A DNA stretch of 64,000 nucleotides from Bacteroidales bacterium F22 (GTDB lineage Bacteria > Bacteroidota > Bacteroidia > Bacteroidales > Bacteroidaceae): positions 1,736,001 to 1,800,000 of the forward strand of contig CP095414.1 of the NCBI GenBank assembly GCA_029541985.1, given 5' to 3'. Under the pieces are notes generated by a model. The model was not told where the DNA came from, did not search any database, and worked only from the letters and a program-made list of their open reading frames with translations. Within the stretch, counting starts at the first letter, position 1; every line of letters begins with the position of its first letter. Positions 38,095-46,360 of the stretch are shown here, piece after piece. The translations under genes and the position numbers were made by a program.

Positions 38095-38132
38095 AACTAT
38101 TCAATTTATCGGTTATTGTATCATTTTATTAG

Positions 38133-38140
38133 CAAATATA
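38133..38140 (-). promoter_or_regulatory. Bacteroidota -7 element before lrp
   Basis: TATATTTG on the minus strand, 39 bases before the lrp start. No matched -33 element is visible. The 297-base gap 38095-38391 holds this element and the FKBP terminator. I see no gene in it. Confidence 0.45.
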
Positions 38141-38303
38141 ACAAAATAATCCATCAATTCTTTCTATTTGCATCAAAATGCAACCAAAATGGCATAATCT
38201 GTTTCTTTATAGCTCTGATTTTTTTCTTCGTAGAACCCTGTGAACGCTCACTCTTGAACGTCATCATCAGGGATAAAAGTGAGATCAGAAATAAAGAGCG
38301 AAA

Positions 38304-38345
38304 AATAAGAGGCTATGTCAAAAGATCTTGACAAAGCCTCTTATT
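38304..38345 (-). terminator. Terminator of the FKBP operon
   Basis: Two 18-base arms (38304-38321 and 38328-38345) pair with a single mismatch around an AAGATC loop. On the minus strand the stem is followed by a run of T (TTTTTCG). It lies 46 bases after the end of the 420-residue FKBP gene. Confidence 0.85.
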
Positions 38346-38391
38346 GAGGTATTCTCTATGTAAGAACTCAAGAAAGTTCACACATAAGGAC

Positions 38392-39654
38392 TTATTTTTT
38401 AGCCTTTTCTACTTTAAGCAATTCTACTTTGAAGATAAGTGCAGAGAAAGGTTTGATTTTTCCCGCGTTGCGTTCGCCATAAGCCAATTCTTGTGGGATA
38501 TACAACTCATAAGTAGACCCTTCTGGCATCATAGTCAAAGCCTCTTGCCATCCTTTGATGACTTGGTTAGGACTAAATGTAGCTGGTTCTTTACGCTCGT
38601 AAGAACTATCAAATACCGTTCCATCAAGAAGAGTTCCTTCATAATGTACTTTTACCTTATCAGTAAGTCCAGCGATTTTACCACGGCCTTTTTTAAGCAC
38701 TTTATATTGCAATCCAGAAGGCGTTGTTACCACACCATCTTTTGCTTTATTTGCTTCTAGAAAATCTTCTCCAGCTTTTTTGTTATCACCATATTGCTCT
38801 AACAATTTATTTTCTTGGATAGATTTCATTGCTGTCTGTACATAAGTAGCAGCGCTATCTACGTCCATCAATTCGTTAGTTGAAGTAGCTCCTGCTACGA
38901 AACCAGCTATAAAGTTATCTTGGTTAAAGACAGTGACAGAGTCATTTCCACCTAGTTCTTTATTTAGATTAGCAAACATCTGAGTCGCTAGCTGATTACC
39001 GATTTGCTTACCCATACTAACTGCTTTTTCAGCAACAGAAGGATTAGAAAATACAGATTTCTTAAATGCAGTAGCAAAAGTACCTATTTGGTCTTCATCA
39101 ACATGTAGTTGAGAAGTTAGATATTGTTCGAATCCACGACTTTGAGCTACACCCATAAGGAATGAAAGAGAATCAGCATTTACAGTATTGACACTATCTT
39201 TAAGAGCTTTAACCCCTTCGCTTACCTTAGCAGAAGCAGTCATTGCATTTAATGTAGTATCTTTTTCTACTGAAGCAGCAAGGAATCCTTTGACAAATTC
39301 TTTTAAGTTAAGACTCTTAGTAGAATCACTAGCAAATACTTGTTTATCTATAGCTTCTTTTGAACCTCTTATTTGATTACCTAAATTTACACCAGCTTCG
39401 ATAGCTTTTTGTTCTGGAGAAAGCTCTTTTGCAGCAGTACCCTCTAGGAAACCTTTTACGAAATCACCCATTTTGGTTGTATCAAGTTTTGCTTGAGTGG
39501 CCAAATAAGACTTTAATCCTTTCGTTTGTGAAAGACCCATTGCATAAGATAGGGAATCCATCTCATTATCGAGATGAGCTTGTGGAGCTTTAGGTCCACA
39601 TGCTGAGAGTGCCAATGCAGCAGTCGCAGCAACAAAGAAAATCGATTTTTTCAT
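38392..39654 (-). CDS. FKBP-type prolyl isomerase lipoprotein with duplicated N-terminal domain
   Basis: A 420-residue lipoprotein (lipobox Cys in ALSACGP, about residue 19) that likely assists folding in the periplasm or outer membrane. The C-terminal FKBP domain (about 315-415) has [25 protein letters not shown] and [10 protein letters not shown]. Before it there are two copies of the FKBP_N dimerization domain: [18 protein letters not shown]...FVKGFLEG near residue 35 and [18 protein letters not shown]...FIAGFVAG near residue 165. The duplication makes it longer than the usual 250 residues of FkpA-like proteins. It follows the smaller FKBP by 76 bases. Confidence 0.9.
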   Translation of the reverse strand: MKKSIFFVAATAALALSACGPKAPQAHLDNEMDSLSYAMGLSQTKGLKSYLATQAKLDTTKMGDFVKGFLEGTAAKELSPEQKAIEAGVNLGNQIRGSKEAIDKQVFASDSTKSLNLKEFVKGFLAASVEKDTTLNAMTASAKVSEGVKALKDSVNTVNADSLSFLMGVAQSRGFEQYLTSQLHVDEDQIGTFATAFKKSVFSNPSVAEKAVSMGKQIGNQLATQMFANLNKELGGNDSVTVFNQDNFIAGFVAGATSTNELMDVDSAATYVQTAMKSIQENKLLEQYGDNKKAGEDFLEANKAKDGVVTTPSGLQYKVLKKGRGKIAGLTDKVKVHYEGTLLDGTVFDSSYERKEPATFSPNQVIKGWQEALTMMPEGSTYELYIPQELAYGERNAGKIKPFSALIFKVELLKVEKAKK

Positions 39655-39730
39655 TTTATCTAATTTTAGTGTCTATGACACATTATTGATTTCATGGTTA
39701 TGGCTCTATCTGAGACCAAACCTAGATTTA

Positions 39731-40315
39731 TTATAATACTTCTAACAATTCAATTTCGAAAATCAAAGCACTGTGAGGAGGAATCATTTCACCTGCTCCA
39801 TGGGCTCCATAACCCAATTCTGAAGGAATATACAATTTCCATTTAGAACCTTCTGGCATCATCTGAAGAGCCTCTACCCATCCTGGAATCACCTGAGTAA
39901 CGCCGAAAGTAGCAGGAGTACCACGTTTGATAGAACTATCGAATAGCGTCCCATCAACCAATGTACCTTCATAATGACATTTCACTTGATCAGTAGTACT
40001 GGCTTTTTTACCATGACCCTCAACCAAGATTTCATATTGCAAACCGCTATCTGTTGTCTTCACTTCTGAGCGTTTCTTGTTTTCTGTTAGGAAAGCATCA
40101 CCTTCTGCTCGAGCTTTTTCGGTCATCTTAACCTCAATTTCAGCAAAAAAGGCATTTACAATCTCTTGAGCTTCCTTGTGTGACATCGCTGTATCGTTAT
40201 CTTCCAACACATCATTGACTGCCTTTGCAAAGTCTTTTACGTCAAGATTTGTCGCACCCATACTTTTCAGATTCTGCCCAATACCAAGGCCAATAGCATA
40301 GCTAAATTTGTCCAT
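39731..40315 (-). CDS. FKBP-type peptidyl-prolyl cis-trans isomerase
   Basis: A 194-residue protein with a short FKBP_N helix region (FSYAIGLGIGQNLKS) and a complete FKBP domain (VKCHYEGTLVDGTLFDSS, SELGYGAHGAG, LIFEIELLEVL). No signal peptide is visible at the N-terminus (MDKFSYAIG), so it is probably cytosolic, unlike the lipoprotein copy downstream. The two paralogues together suggest one gene duplication followed by re-targeting. Confidence 0.92.
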   Translation of the reverse strand: MDKFSYAIGLGIGQNLKSMGATNLDVKDFAKAVNDVLEDNDTAMSHKEAQEIVNAFFAEIEVKMTEKARAEGDAFLTENKKRSEVKTTDSGLQYEILVEGHGKKASTTDQVKCHYEGTLVDGTLFDSSIKRGTPATFGVTQVIPGWVEALQMMPEGSKWKLYIPSELGYGAHGAGEMIPPHSALIFEIELLEVL

Positions 40316-40355
40316 ATAAAAATGATTTGAATTTAAATTTTACAATAACTGTCTG

Positions 40356-40363
40356 CAAAAATA
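40356..40363 (-). promoter_or_regulatory. Bacteroidota -7 element before the FKBP pair
   Basis: TATTTTTG on the minus strand, 40 bases before the FKBP start, fits TAnnTTTG exactly. The region is divergent from the sirtuin gene. Confidence 0.5.
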
Positions 40364-40435
40364 GTGTTTTTCTATCAATACTCCTTATTATATAGGGTAT
40401 TTTTATTAACTTTACAAGAAACAAACTCAAAAGGT

Positions 40436-41143
40436 ATGAAAAAGATAGTTGTTTTAACTGGTGCAGGTATGAGTGCGGCAAGTGGACTAGCCACTTTTAG
40501 AGGTGCTGGAGGCCTATGGGGAGAATATCCAGTACAGCAAGTAGCCACTCCTGAAGGATGGTACAAAAACCCCAATTTAGTGACGAATTTCTATAACGAT
40601 TTGCGCAAACAACTCCTATCAGTATCTCCCAATGAGGGGCATTGCATTTTAGCGAAGTTAGAAAAGGATTTCAAGGTGGATATTATCACGCAAAACGTAG
40701 ACGATTTGCATGAACGAGCAGGAAGTTCCAGCGTCACTCATCTCCATGGTGAATTGACCAAAGTATGTTCAAGTAAGTCGCCCAATAACCCGAAATATAT
40801 CAAGACATTAGCCCCCGAAGACTATGAAGTCAAGATAGGCGATTTAGCGGAAGATGGCTCACAGATACGCCCATTTATAGTATGGTTTGGCGAAGCAGTA
40901 CCTATGATAGAGCAGGCTTCTAATCTTGTTCAAAAAGCCGATATCCTTATCATCATAGGCACTTCACTACAAGTATATCCTGCCGCAGGATTGATTCATT
41001 TTGCTCCCAAAGGCTGTCCGATATATGTCATTGATCCCAACAGTCTAGCGTTGCCTGAGAATCAGCACATAACCCACTTGGAGATGGGTGCTGTCGAGGG
41101 GATGCAGACTTTATATGCTAAACTTTTGGCTAAAAAAGAATAA
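40436..41143 (+). CDS. cobB: Sirtuin-type NAD-dependent protein deacylase without zinc cysteines
   Basis: A 235-residue cytosolic enzyme that removes acyl groups from lysine using NAD. Motifs are GAGMSAASGLATFRG (9-23), QNVDDLHERAG and the catalytic His104 in HLHGEL, then FIVWFGEAVP and IIGTSLQVYPAAGL. The frame is open back to 40364, but 40436 is preceded by AAAAGG and matches the family N-terminus. The four Cys of the usual zinc module are missing: only one Cys (C111) remains between the catalytic His and the GEAVP segment. At the acyl-pocket pair of class III sirtuins the Tyr (Y53) is kept but the Arg position is Leu56. Preference for acetyl or longer acyl groups is therefore open. Confidence 0.88.
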   Translation: MKKIVVLTGAGMSAASGLATFRGAGGLWGEYPVQQVATPEGWYKNPNLVTNFYNDLRKQLLSVSPNEGHCILAKLEKDFKVDIITQNVDDLHERAGSSSVTHLHGELTKVCSSKSPNNPKYIKTLAPEDYEVKIGDLAEDGSQIRPFIVWFGEAVPMIEQASNLVQKADILIIIGTSLQVYPAAGLIHFAPKGCPIYVIDPNSLALPENQHITHLEMGAVEGMQTLYAKLLAKKE

Positions 41144-41181
41144 AAAAGAAAAGGAGGGCATTATAAAACAATAAAATAATG

Positions 41182-41189
41182 TACCTTTG
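41182..41189 (+). promoter_or_regulatory. Bacteroidota -7 element before the que operon
   Basis: TACCTTTG fits TAnnTTTG. Transcription would start near 41195 and give a leader of about 50 bases that contains little more than the pseudoknot at 41211-41240. No TTTG is found at the expected -33 position. Confidence 0.55.
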
Positions 41190-41210
41190 CAGCCCTTATA
41201 TAAAATAACT

Positions 41211-41240
41211 CGTGTGCTTGAATACCACGTAAAAAACAAG
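41211..41240 (+). promoter_or_regulatory. Candidate preQ1-I riboswitch (H-type pseudoknot) in the queC leader
   Basis: Stem P1 is CGTG (41211-41214) with CACG (41226-41229). Inside its loop CTTG (41217-41220) can pair with CAAG (41237-41240) to form P2, joined by an A-rich strand (41230-41236). The element has a 2-base L1, a C (41225) directly before the 3' strand of P1 in the position of the preQ1-recognising cytosine of known preQ1-I aptamers, and a tail AAAAAACAAG close to the AAAACAAG tail of the Thermoanaerobacter aptamer. It ends four bases before the queC ATG, so ligand binding could block translation. P1 is shorter than usual. Confidence 0.6.
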
Positions 41241-41244
41241 AATT

Positions 41245-41907
41245 ATGAACAAAGATACAGCCGTTGTCCTCTTCAGTGGAGGACAAGATTCCACTACATG
41301 CCTATTCTGGGCACTTAAGACCTTCAAGAAGGTCTATGCACTCAGTTTCTCTTATGGACAGAAACATGTCAAAGAGGTTTCTATTGCAGAAAAAATAGCC
41401 AAAGACCATCATGTCGAATTTCACATTATGGACAGCCATTTTATTAGTGAAGTCGGTACAAGTAGTTTGACCGACACGACAATAGAAATGGATCAAGAGA
41501 AACCCAAAGATAAATACCCAAATACATTTGTACCAGGGCGTAATCTTTTCTTTCTAAGTATAGCAGCCGTATTTGCAGCAGAGCATGATGCCATGCATCT
41601 TGTCACTGGAGTCTCTCAGACAGACTTTAGTGGCTATCCTGATTGCAGAGACAGTTTCATCAAAAGCCTCAACGTGACGCTTAACTTAGCCATGGACAAA
41701 CAATTCTGTATTGACACCCCATTGATGTGGTTAGACAAGGTACAGACTTGGGCTATGGCAGATGACCTAGGTGTATTCGACTTAGTGAAGGACCATACCC
41801 TTACTTGTTACAATGGCATTCCAGGTGCTGGTTGTGGACACTGTCCATCATGTAAGCTTCGCAATGATGCCCTTCACGAATATGAAGCTATCAGAAATAA
41901 GAAATAA
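41245..41907 (+). CDS. queC: 7-cyano-7-deazaguanine synthase
   Basis: A 220-residue ATP-dependent enzyme that turns 7-carboxy-7-deazaguanine into preQ0 with ammonia. The PP-loop is [12 protein letters not shown] (8-19). The central [10 protein letters not shown] is conserved, and a C-terminal zinc site is formed by Cys residues in [20 protein letters not shown]. It is the first gene of a four-gene operon that contains every step from 6-carboxytetrahydropterin to preQ1, and the leader may hold a preQ1 sensor. Confidence 0.96.
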   Translation: MNKDTAVVLFSGGQDSTTCLFWALKTFKKVYALSFSYGQKHVKEVSIAEKIAKDHHVEFHIMDSHFISEVGTSSLTDTTIEMDQEKPKDKYPNTFVPGRNLFFLSIAAVFAAEHDAMHLVTGVSQTDFSGYPDCRDSFIKSLNVTLNLAMDKQFCIDTPLMWLDKVQTWAMADDLGVFDLVKDHTLTCYNGIPGAGCGHCPSCKLRNDALHEYEAIRNKK

Positions 41908-41932
41908 GTAATTTTCCAAATTCATAAGCATT

Positions 41933-42388
41933 ATGACTGCATTGAAAGACCAATTGACTCATCTTGGTAACAGTACTGTCTACAGACAAGACTATGCACC
42001 TGAAGTATTAGAAGCATTTGACAATAAACATCCCGAAAACGATTATTGGGTACGTTTTAATTGTCCAGAATTTACGAGCCTATGCCCTATCACTGGACAA
42101 CCTGATTTTGCAGAGATACGAATCAGCTACATCCCTGACATCAAGATGGTAGAAAGTAAGGCACTCAAATTATATCTCTTTAGCTTCCGTAATCACGGTG
42201 CCTTCCATGAAGATTGTGTAAATATAATCATGAAGGATTTGATCGCATTGATGAATCCACGATATATAGAAGTGACAGGTTTGTTTACTCCCCGTGGAGG
42301 AATCTCTATATATCCTTATTGCAATTATGGACGTCCTGGCACTCATTTCGAAGAAATGGCTAGAACGCGGCTTATGAATCATGAATAA
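41933..42388 (+). CDS. queF: NADPH-dependent 7-cyano-7-deazaguanine reductase
   Basis: A 151-residue T-fold enzyme that reduces the nitrile of preQ0 to the amine of preQ1. The nucleophile is Cys51 in [14 protein letters not shown] with Asp58 in the same motif, and the QueF signature [20 protein letters not shown] follows. The short single-domain form is that of the Bacillus type. It lies 25 bases after queC. In the known pathway preQ1 is then placed into tRNA by Tgt, which is not in the window. Confidence 0.95.
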   Translation: MTALKDQLTHLGNSTVYRQDYAPEVLEAFDNKHPENDYWVRFNCPEFTSLCPITGQPDFAEIRISYIPDIKMVESKALKLYLFSFRNHGAFHEDCVNIIMKDLIALMNPRYIEVTGLFTPRGGISIYPYCNYGRPGTHFEEMARTRLMNHE

Positions 42389-42400
42389 AAAACGAAACTC

Positions 42401-42733
42401 ATGTATTATATAACGAAACGATTAGAGGTATCGGCTGCTCATAGACTTGAACTAGACTATGAGAGCAAATGCACTCGCTTACACGGACATAATTGGATCA
42501 TCACGGTCTATTGCAAAGCCAAAGAACTGGACAGAAATGGGATGGTGATTGACTTCACTATCATCAAAAAAGCAATACATGGTGCTTTGGACCATAGGCT
42601 AATCAATGATGTCATCGCAGTAAATCCGACAGCAGAGAACATAGCCCGATGGATTGTGGACCAGATACCACAATGCTATAGAGCTGATGTGCAAGAAAGC
42701 GAAGGCAATACAGCAACCTATATTGATGAATAA
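42401..42733 (+). CDS. queD: 6-carboxy-5,6,7,8-tetrahydropterin synthase
   Basis: A 110-residue enzyme that converts dihydroneopterin triphosphate to 6-carboxytetrahydropterin. Zinc ligands are His14, His28 and His30 (SAAHRL and RLHGHNW), the catalytic Cys is Cys24, and DHRLINDV and PTAENIARW are the conserved C-terminal blocks. Length fits the family. It begins 12 bases after queF. Confidence 0.94.
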   Translation: MYYITKRLEVSAAHRLELDYESKCTRLHGHNWIITVYCKAKELDRNGMVIDFTIIKKAIHGALDHRLINDVIAVNPTAENIARWIVDQIPQCYRADVQESEGNTATYIDE

Positions 42734-42767
42734 TAGAATCTAACAAGCGCTAGCGCTCATCGAAATA

Positions 42768-43310
42768 ATGAAAAAAATAAACGAACTCTTTTATAGTCTT
42801 CAGGGCGAAGGCGCTTGGACAGGTACTCCTATCATTTTCATACGCTTCTCTGGATGTAATCTCAAATGTGACTTCTGCGATACCTCCCATGATGAGGGCA
42901 CGATGATGAGCGATGAAGACATCCTTCAAGCACTTAGTCAATACCCTTGTTCACGCATCTGCCTGACAGGGGGTGAACCTTCGCTTCAGTTGGACCAACC
43001 TCTTGTAGATAAACTCAAAGAAGCGGGCTATATCTTACATATAGAGACCAATGGTACCCGTTCACTTCCTCAAGGGATAGATTGGGTCACCGTCAGTCCA
43101 AAATATAAGAAGATAGTACTTACTCATGCGGATGAGCTCAAAATCGTTTATCAAGGACAAGACTTATCGGAATGGGATAACTATCCAGCTAAGACTCGGT
43201 TCTTACAACCTTGTTCTGGAGAAAATACTTTCGAAGTTATTGCTTATATCAAAGCCCATCCTGAATGGAGACTTTCTCTACAGACCCATAAGATGATAGA
43301 TATTAAATAG
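42768..43310 (+). CDS. queE: 7-carboxy-7-deazaguanine synthase (radical SAM)
   Basis: A 180-residue radical SAM enzyme that contracts the pterin ring to 7-carboxy-7-deazaguanine. The 4Fe-4S motif is C30-NLK-C34-DF-C37, followed by the GGEPSLQLD block that contacts SAM. The N-terminal FYSLQGEG is diagnostic. The protein is shorter than most QueE (about 210), as in other compact forms. It ends the operon, 9 bases from the end of a convergent glycosyltransferase gene, and I see no terminator in that small gap. Confidence 0.93.
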   Translation: MKKINELFYSLQGEGAWTGTPIIFIRFSGCNLKCDFCDTSHDEGTMMSDEDILQALSQYPCSRICLTGGEPSLQLDQPLVDKLKEAGYILHIETNGTRSLPQGIDWVTVSPKYKKIVLTHADELKIVYQGQDLSEWDNYPAKTRFLQPCSGENTFEVIAYIKAHPEWRLSLQTHKMIDIK

Positions 43311-43319
43311 TTTCAGAGA

Positions 43320-44075
43320 CTATTTAAGTAAAAACAAGACATGATTGTACAGTGTGGCACACAAGCCATAATATTTTCTCATGATAGAGAACCGTTCTTT
43401 GAGAGATGCCTTATGGTTCTTTGTAGTCAACCCTTCGTTGAGATAATCAATCAATATAAGATCCATCCAGCGCAAAGACAATCGTTTCGAGGCAGCAAGC
43501 TTCATCACCTTGATACACCAATCAAAATCAGCAGAAAAACGATACTGCATGTCATAATGCATGACTAGGTCACGTCTAGCGATAAACGACTGATGACACA
43601 CAACCATCCCTTCAGTGAAACTCTTCCATGTCAAAGTCTTCGGAGGTCGTTTCTCACGTAAATGAAGAAAATGACCCTCAGAGTCCACGATAGCAGTATC
43701 TGCATAGAGTACGCCTGGCCATTCTGCTCGAGTCAGGTCATCTAGATGCTCATCAAACGACATCAATTGTTTCACAGAAGAAACACTATGGAAGATATCT
43801 CCCGCATTGAGAAAACAAAGGTAATCACCAGTAGCTAAATCGATTCCTTTATTCATCGCATCATAAAGTCCCTTATCGGGTTCACTGAGCAGCGTAGTCA
43901 CCACTTCCTGATACTGTTTAATCAATTCCAACGATCCATCAGTAGACCCTCCATCGATAATGATATACTCTATAGATGCTGCCGTCTGCGATTTGACACT
44001 CTGGAGAGTACGCTCGAGAGTATCAATAGCATTGTAAGTAACTGTTATTACGGATAATATAGGATTCTGACTCAT
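43320..44075 (-). CDS. Glycosyltransferase family 2
   Basis: A 251-residue GT-A-fold enzyme, probably cytosolic or at the membrane face. The start LSVITVTYNAIDTLERTL is typical. IIIDGGSTDGS gives the nucleotide-sugar contact and the second region CFLNAGDIFH holds a D-type motif. It resembles small transferases of capsule and O-antigen loci such as colanic-acid WcaA-like enzymes. Donor and acceptor sugars are unknown. It is the last gene of the metG-flippase-glycosyltransferase run. Confidence 0.9.
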   Translation of the reverse strand: MSQNPILSVITVTYNAIDTLERTLQSVKSQTAASIEYIIIDGGSTDGSLELIKQYQEVVTTLLSEPDKGLYDAMNKGIDLATGDYLCFLNAGDIFHSVSSVKQLMSFDEHLDDLTRAEWPGVLYADTAIVDSEGHFLHLREKRPPKTLTWKSFTEGMVVCHQSFIARRDLVMHYDMQYRFSADFDWCIKVMKLAASKRLSLRWMDLILIDYLNEGLTTKNHKASLKERFSIMRKYYGLCATLYNHVLFLLK

Positions 44076-44101
44076 AATATGACGTTCTATTTATTCTACC
44101 C

Positions 44102-45373
44102 TTAGGGCACTTGAGGTGAAACAGATTGCAACAGCTCGTTATAGAGAGACAAGTACCTGCCAGCCACTCTAGCCTCGGCATAGTTCTCTTCTACCCATCG
44201 ACGAGCAGCAATGGATAATTGGGCCAATTTGGCCTCATCAGCTAAGCAATAAACGATACCATCCGCAAGGTCTTCAGCCTCTTTGAACCGAGCCACATAG
44301 CCTGTAGATTGATGCTGAATCATCTCGGGAATCCCCCCCACTTCGAACCCTACACAAGGAGTACCACAAGCCATTGCCTCCATCACCATGTTAGGTAGAT
44401 TTTCTTGCAAAGAAGGAATCACAAAAACAGATGCTGCTTGATAGTAAAGGCTCATCTGCTTCTGATCTGTCGTAAAAGGCAATACAGTAGCTGGAAGAGC
44501 TAATTGGTCTTTGATTTCTTCACTTGATTTTCCGACCAACAAAAAATGATAGTCAGCCGTATCTTGTGTAGCTAATAAGCCACTGACTGTCAACATATAA
44601 TCCAATCCTTTACGAGGGTCTTTGCTATTGACAGCACCAAATAAGATGTATTTTTTATCCACAGGGAGGTTCAGTTCCTTCCGTATAGCACGCTTATCAG
44701 CAGGATAGAAAGCACTAATATCAATCGGATTGGGGATACTAAACACCTGCTGCCTATCCACCAAAGCACTCCTACGAGCTTGGTTAGCTAGCCAATCACT
44801 ACAACCGACAAAAGCAATGTCTCCTTGTCTATAGATAGCTTTCTTCTTTAGAAATAAAGTATGAGATAAGTCAGAGATTCCACCTCGAGAAAATAAAAGA
44901 GGACAGTTGTGACATTCCTGATGATAGGCAGTACAAGCATCGGTATAATGGCAAATTCCAGTAAAAGGCCACATATCATGCATCGTCCATACAATAGGCT
45001 TCTTAGTACGGATGATTTTCAATAAACCATCCAGCGAAAGAGTTCCTTGGTTCCACCAATGCAGATGCACCACATCCGCTTGCTTAAACACATCCAATTG
45101 AGTGACATCAGTTCCGATATTGGCAATATCTATTTGAAATAAGGTATCTCTGCGGAACCCATTATGGAGGAAAACTCCCAATCGTTCCCAAAGGAAATAG
45201 ACCTTATTCATCCATTTAGAAGCAGTCCTATATACAGTCGCATCAGCTGTCTCCTTGTGAGCGACCAACATATTCACTGCTACGCCCTCTTTTCTGAGTG
45301 CATCCCTTAGACGGCTACATGCAACAGCTGCGCCACCCAATTTATCAGAAGTATTTATCAGTAGTATGTTCAT
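44102..45373 (-). CDS. Glycosyltransferase family 4
   Basis: A 423-residue GT-B enzyme. The N-terminal half starts MNILLINTSDKLGGAA with the glycine-rich loop, and HDMWPFTG(I)CHY is a strong motif of polysaccharide GT4 enzymes in Bacteroidetes. The C-terminal half has FGAVNSKDPRKGLDYML and the EX7E region PSLQENLPNMVMEAMACGTPCVGFE. The frame upstream to 45382 begins with TTG, so I take the ATG at 45373. It lies 26 bases before the GT2 gene. Confidence 0.92.
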   Translation of the reverse strand: MNILLINTSDKLGGAAVACSRLRDALRKEGVAVNMLVAHKETADATVYRTASKWMNKVYFLWERLGVFLHNGFRRDTLFQIDIANIGTDVTQLDVFKQADVVHLHWWNQGTLSLDGLLKIIRTKKPIVWTMHDMWPFTGICHYTDACTAYHQECHNCPLLFSRGGISDLSHTLFLKKKAIYRQGDIAFVGCSDWLANQARRSALVDRQQVFSIPNPIDISAFYPADKRAIRKELNLPVDKKYILFGAVNSKDPRKGLDYMLTVSGLLATQDTADYHFLLVGKSSEEIKDQLALPATVLPFTTDQKQMSLYYQAASVFVIPSLQENLPNMVMEAMACGTPCVGFEVGGIPEMIQHQSTGYVARFKEAEDLADGIVYCLADEAKLAQLSIAARRWVEENYAEARVAGRYLSLYNELLQSVSPQVP

Positions 45374-45414
45374 ATCACACAATATTAGTTTACCTATAGA
45401 CAGCGGACGACGAA

Positions 45415-46356
45415 TTAACGGCCAAAGTCACCTTGTAAGGTACGACGTAATCGCCGCCTAACTCTAGGCCAGAAACCGTAATTCCGCTTATAATAATCAC
45501 AATAGGCTTGATGGGCTTGCTCATCAGCAACTACAGGGGTTATCTCTGTCACCTTGAGCGGCTGCATGTACAACGATGATGCATATAATTGTCCACCTCC
45601 ACTATGGGTACCTGTGCCATCAAATCCCTTATTTTGAACCAACGAATGTCCCACATTAAGGGCAAGCATATCAGATAGAAACAAAGAGGCATACCAGCGG
45701 ATAGCCCAAGAATCATTTTTCCCTTGTATTTGTCTGCGAAGCATTCTAGTGTAGCCATAATGACCATCAAAATCAAATTGAGTAGTCAGTTTACGTCTGG
45801 TCAATTCGCTGAGTAAGAAGGCGCCATCTACATTATACTGTTTCCAAGCACGAGCCCAAGTAGCCCACCCCCATGAGCCAGTCCAATTGATAAAAAAAGT
45901 ATCGGACAAATTTGGATTTCCTGTAAAGTCACACGCTTGAATATGGCCCACTTGTTCATGGCCTCTATACATATCCAAAGCATCTTGCATGAAGAGTAAG
46001 AAATAAGGAGAGAGAATCAGATCATCTTCCAAAACGATAATCGTACCATATTGATTGACAATCGTGGTGACTCCATCAATCACATTGCTCGCTAGTCCTA
46101 TATTATCGGGCCGTTCTACGATGTGAACCGATGCAAATCCATCTATTGTACGCACATATTGACGTACTTCTTCCACCTTAGCAGCCTCGTCATGAGTTGT
46201 CTTTCCCGTTTTAGGGCCATCACTATAGATATATAAGTCATGCTGTTCATACCCTACATTCATCTTAAGGGATTCAACTAATCGTTTGGTATGCGCCAAC
46301 CTATTATAGACAAATAAAATTAAGGGCGCAGCATGTGAAGTCTCTTTCGCTTTCAT
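45415..46356 (-). CDS. GT-A-fold glycosyltransferase
   Basis: A 313-residue protein with LILFVYNRLAHTKRLVESL at the start and an acidic motif in IIVLEDDLILSPYFLLFM, which resembles enzymes related to N-acetylglucosaminyltransferase I and bacterial surface-glycan transferases. NWTGSWGWATWARAW and DSWAIRWYASLF are notable Trp-rich blocks near the active site. The ligand is unknown. It sits 4 bases after the flippase stop and so is translated with it. Confidence 0.85.
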   Translation of the reverse strand: MKAKETSHAAPLILFVYNRLAHTKRLVESLKMNVGYEQHDLYIYSDGPKTGKTTHDEAAKVEEVRQYVRTIDGFASVHIVERPDNIGLASNVIDGVTTIVNQYGTIIVLEDDLILSPYFLLFMQDALDMYRGHEQVGHIQACDFTGNPNLSDTFFINWTGSWGWATWARAWKQYNVDGAFLLSELTRRKLTTQFDFDGHYGYTRMLRRQIQGKNDSWAIRWYASLFLSDMLALNVGHSLVQNKGFDGTGTHSGGGQLYASSLYMQPLKVTEITPVVADEQAHQAYCDYYKRNYGFWPRVRRRLRRTLQGDFGR

Positions 46357-46360
46357 TCCC

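Noticed and set aside
37969..38344. Plus-strand frame running from lrp into the gap before the FKBP terminator
   Set aside because: Phe-rich, starts antisense inside lrp and includes the terminator hairpin, so it is not a gene.
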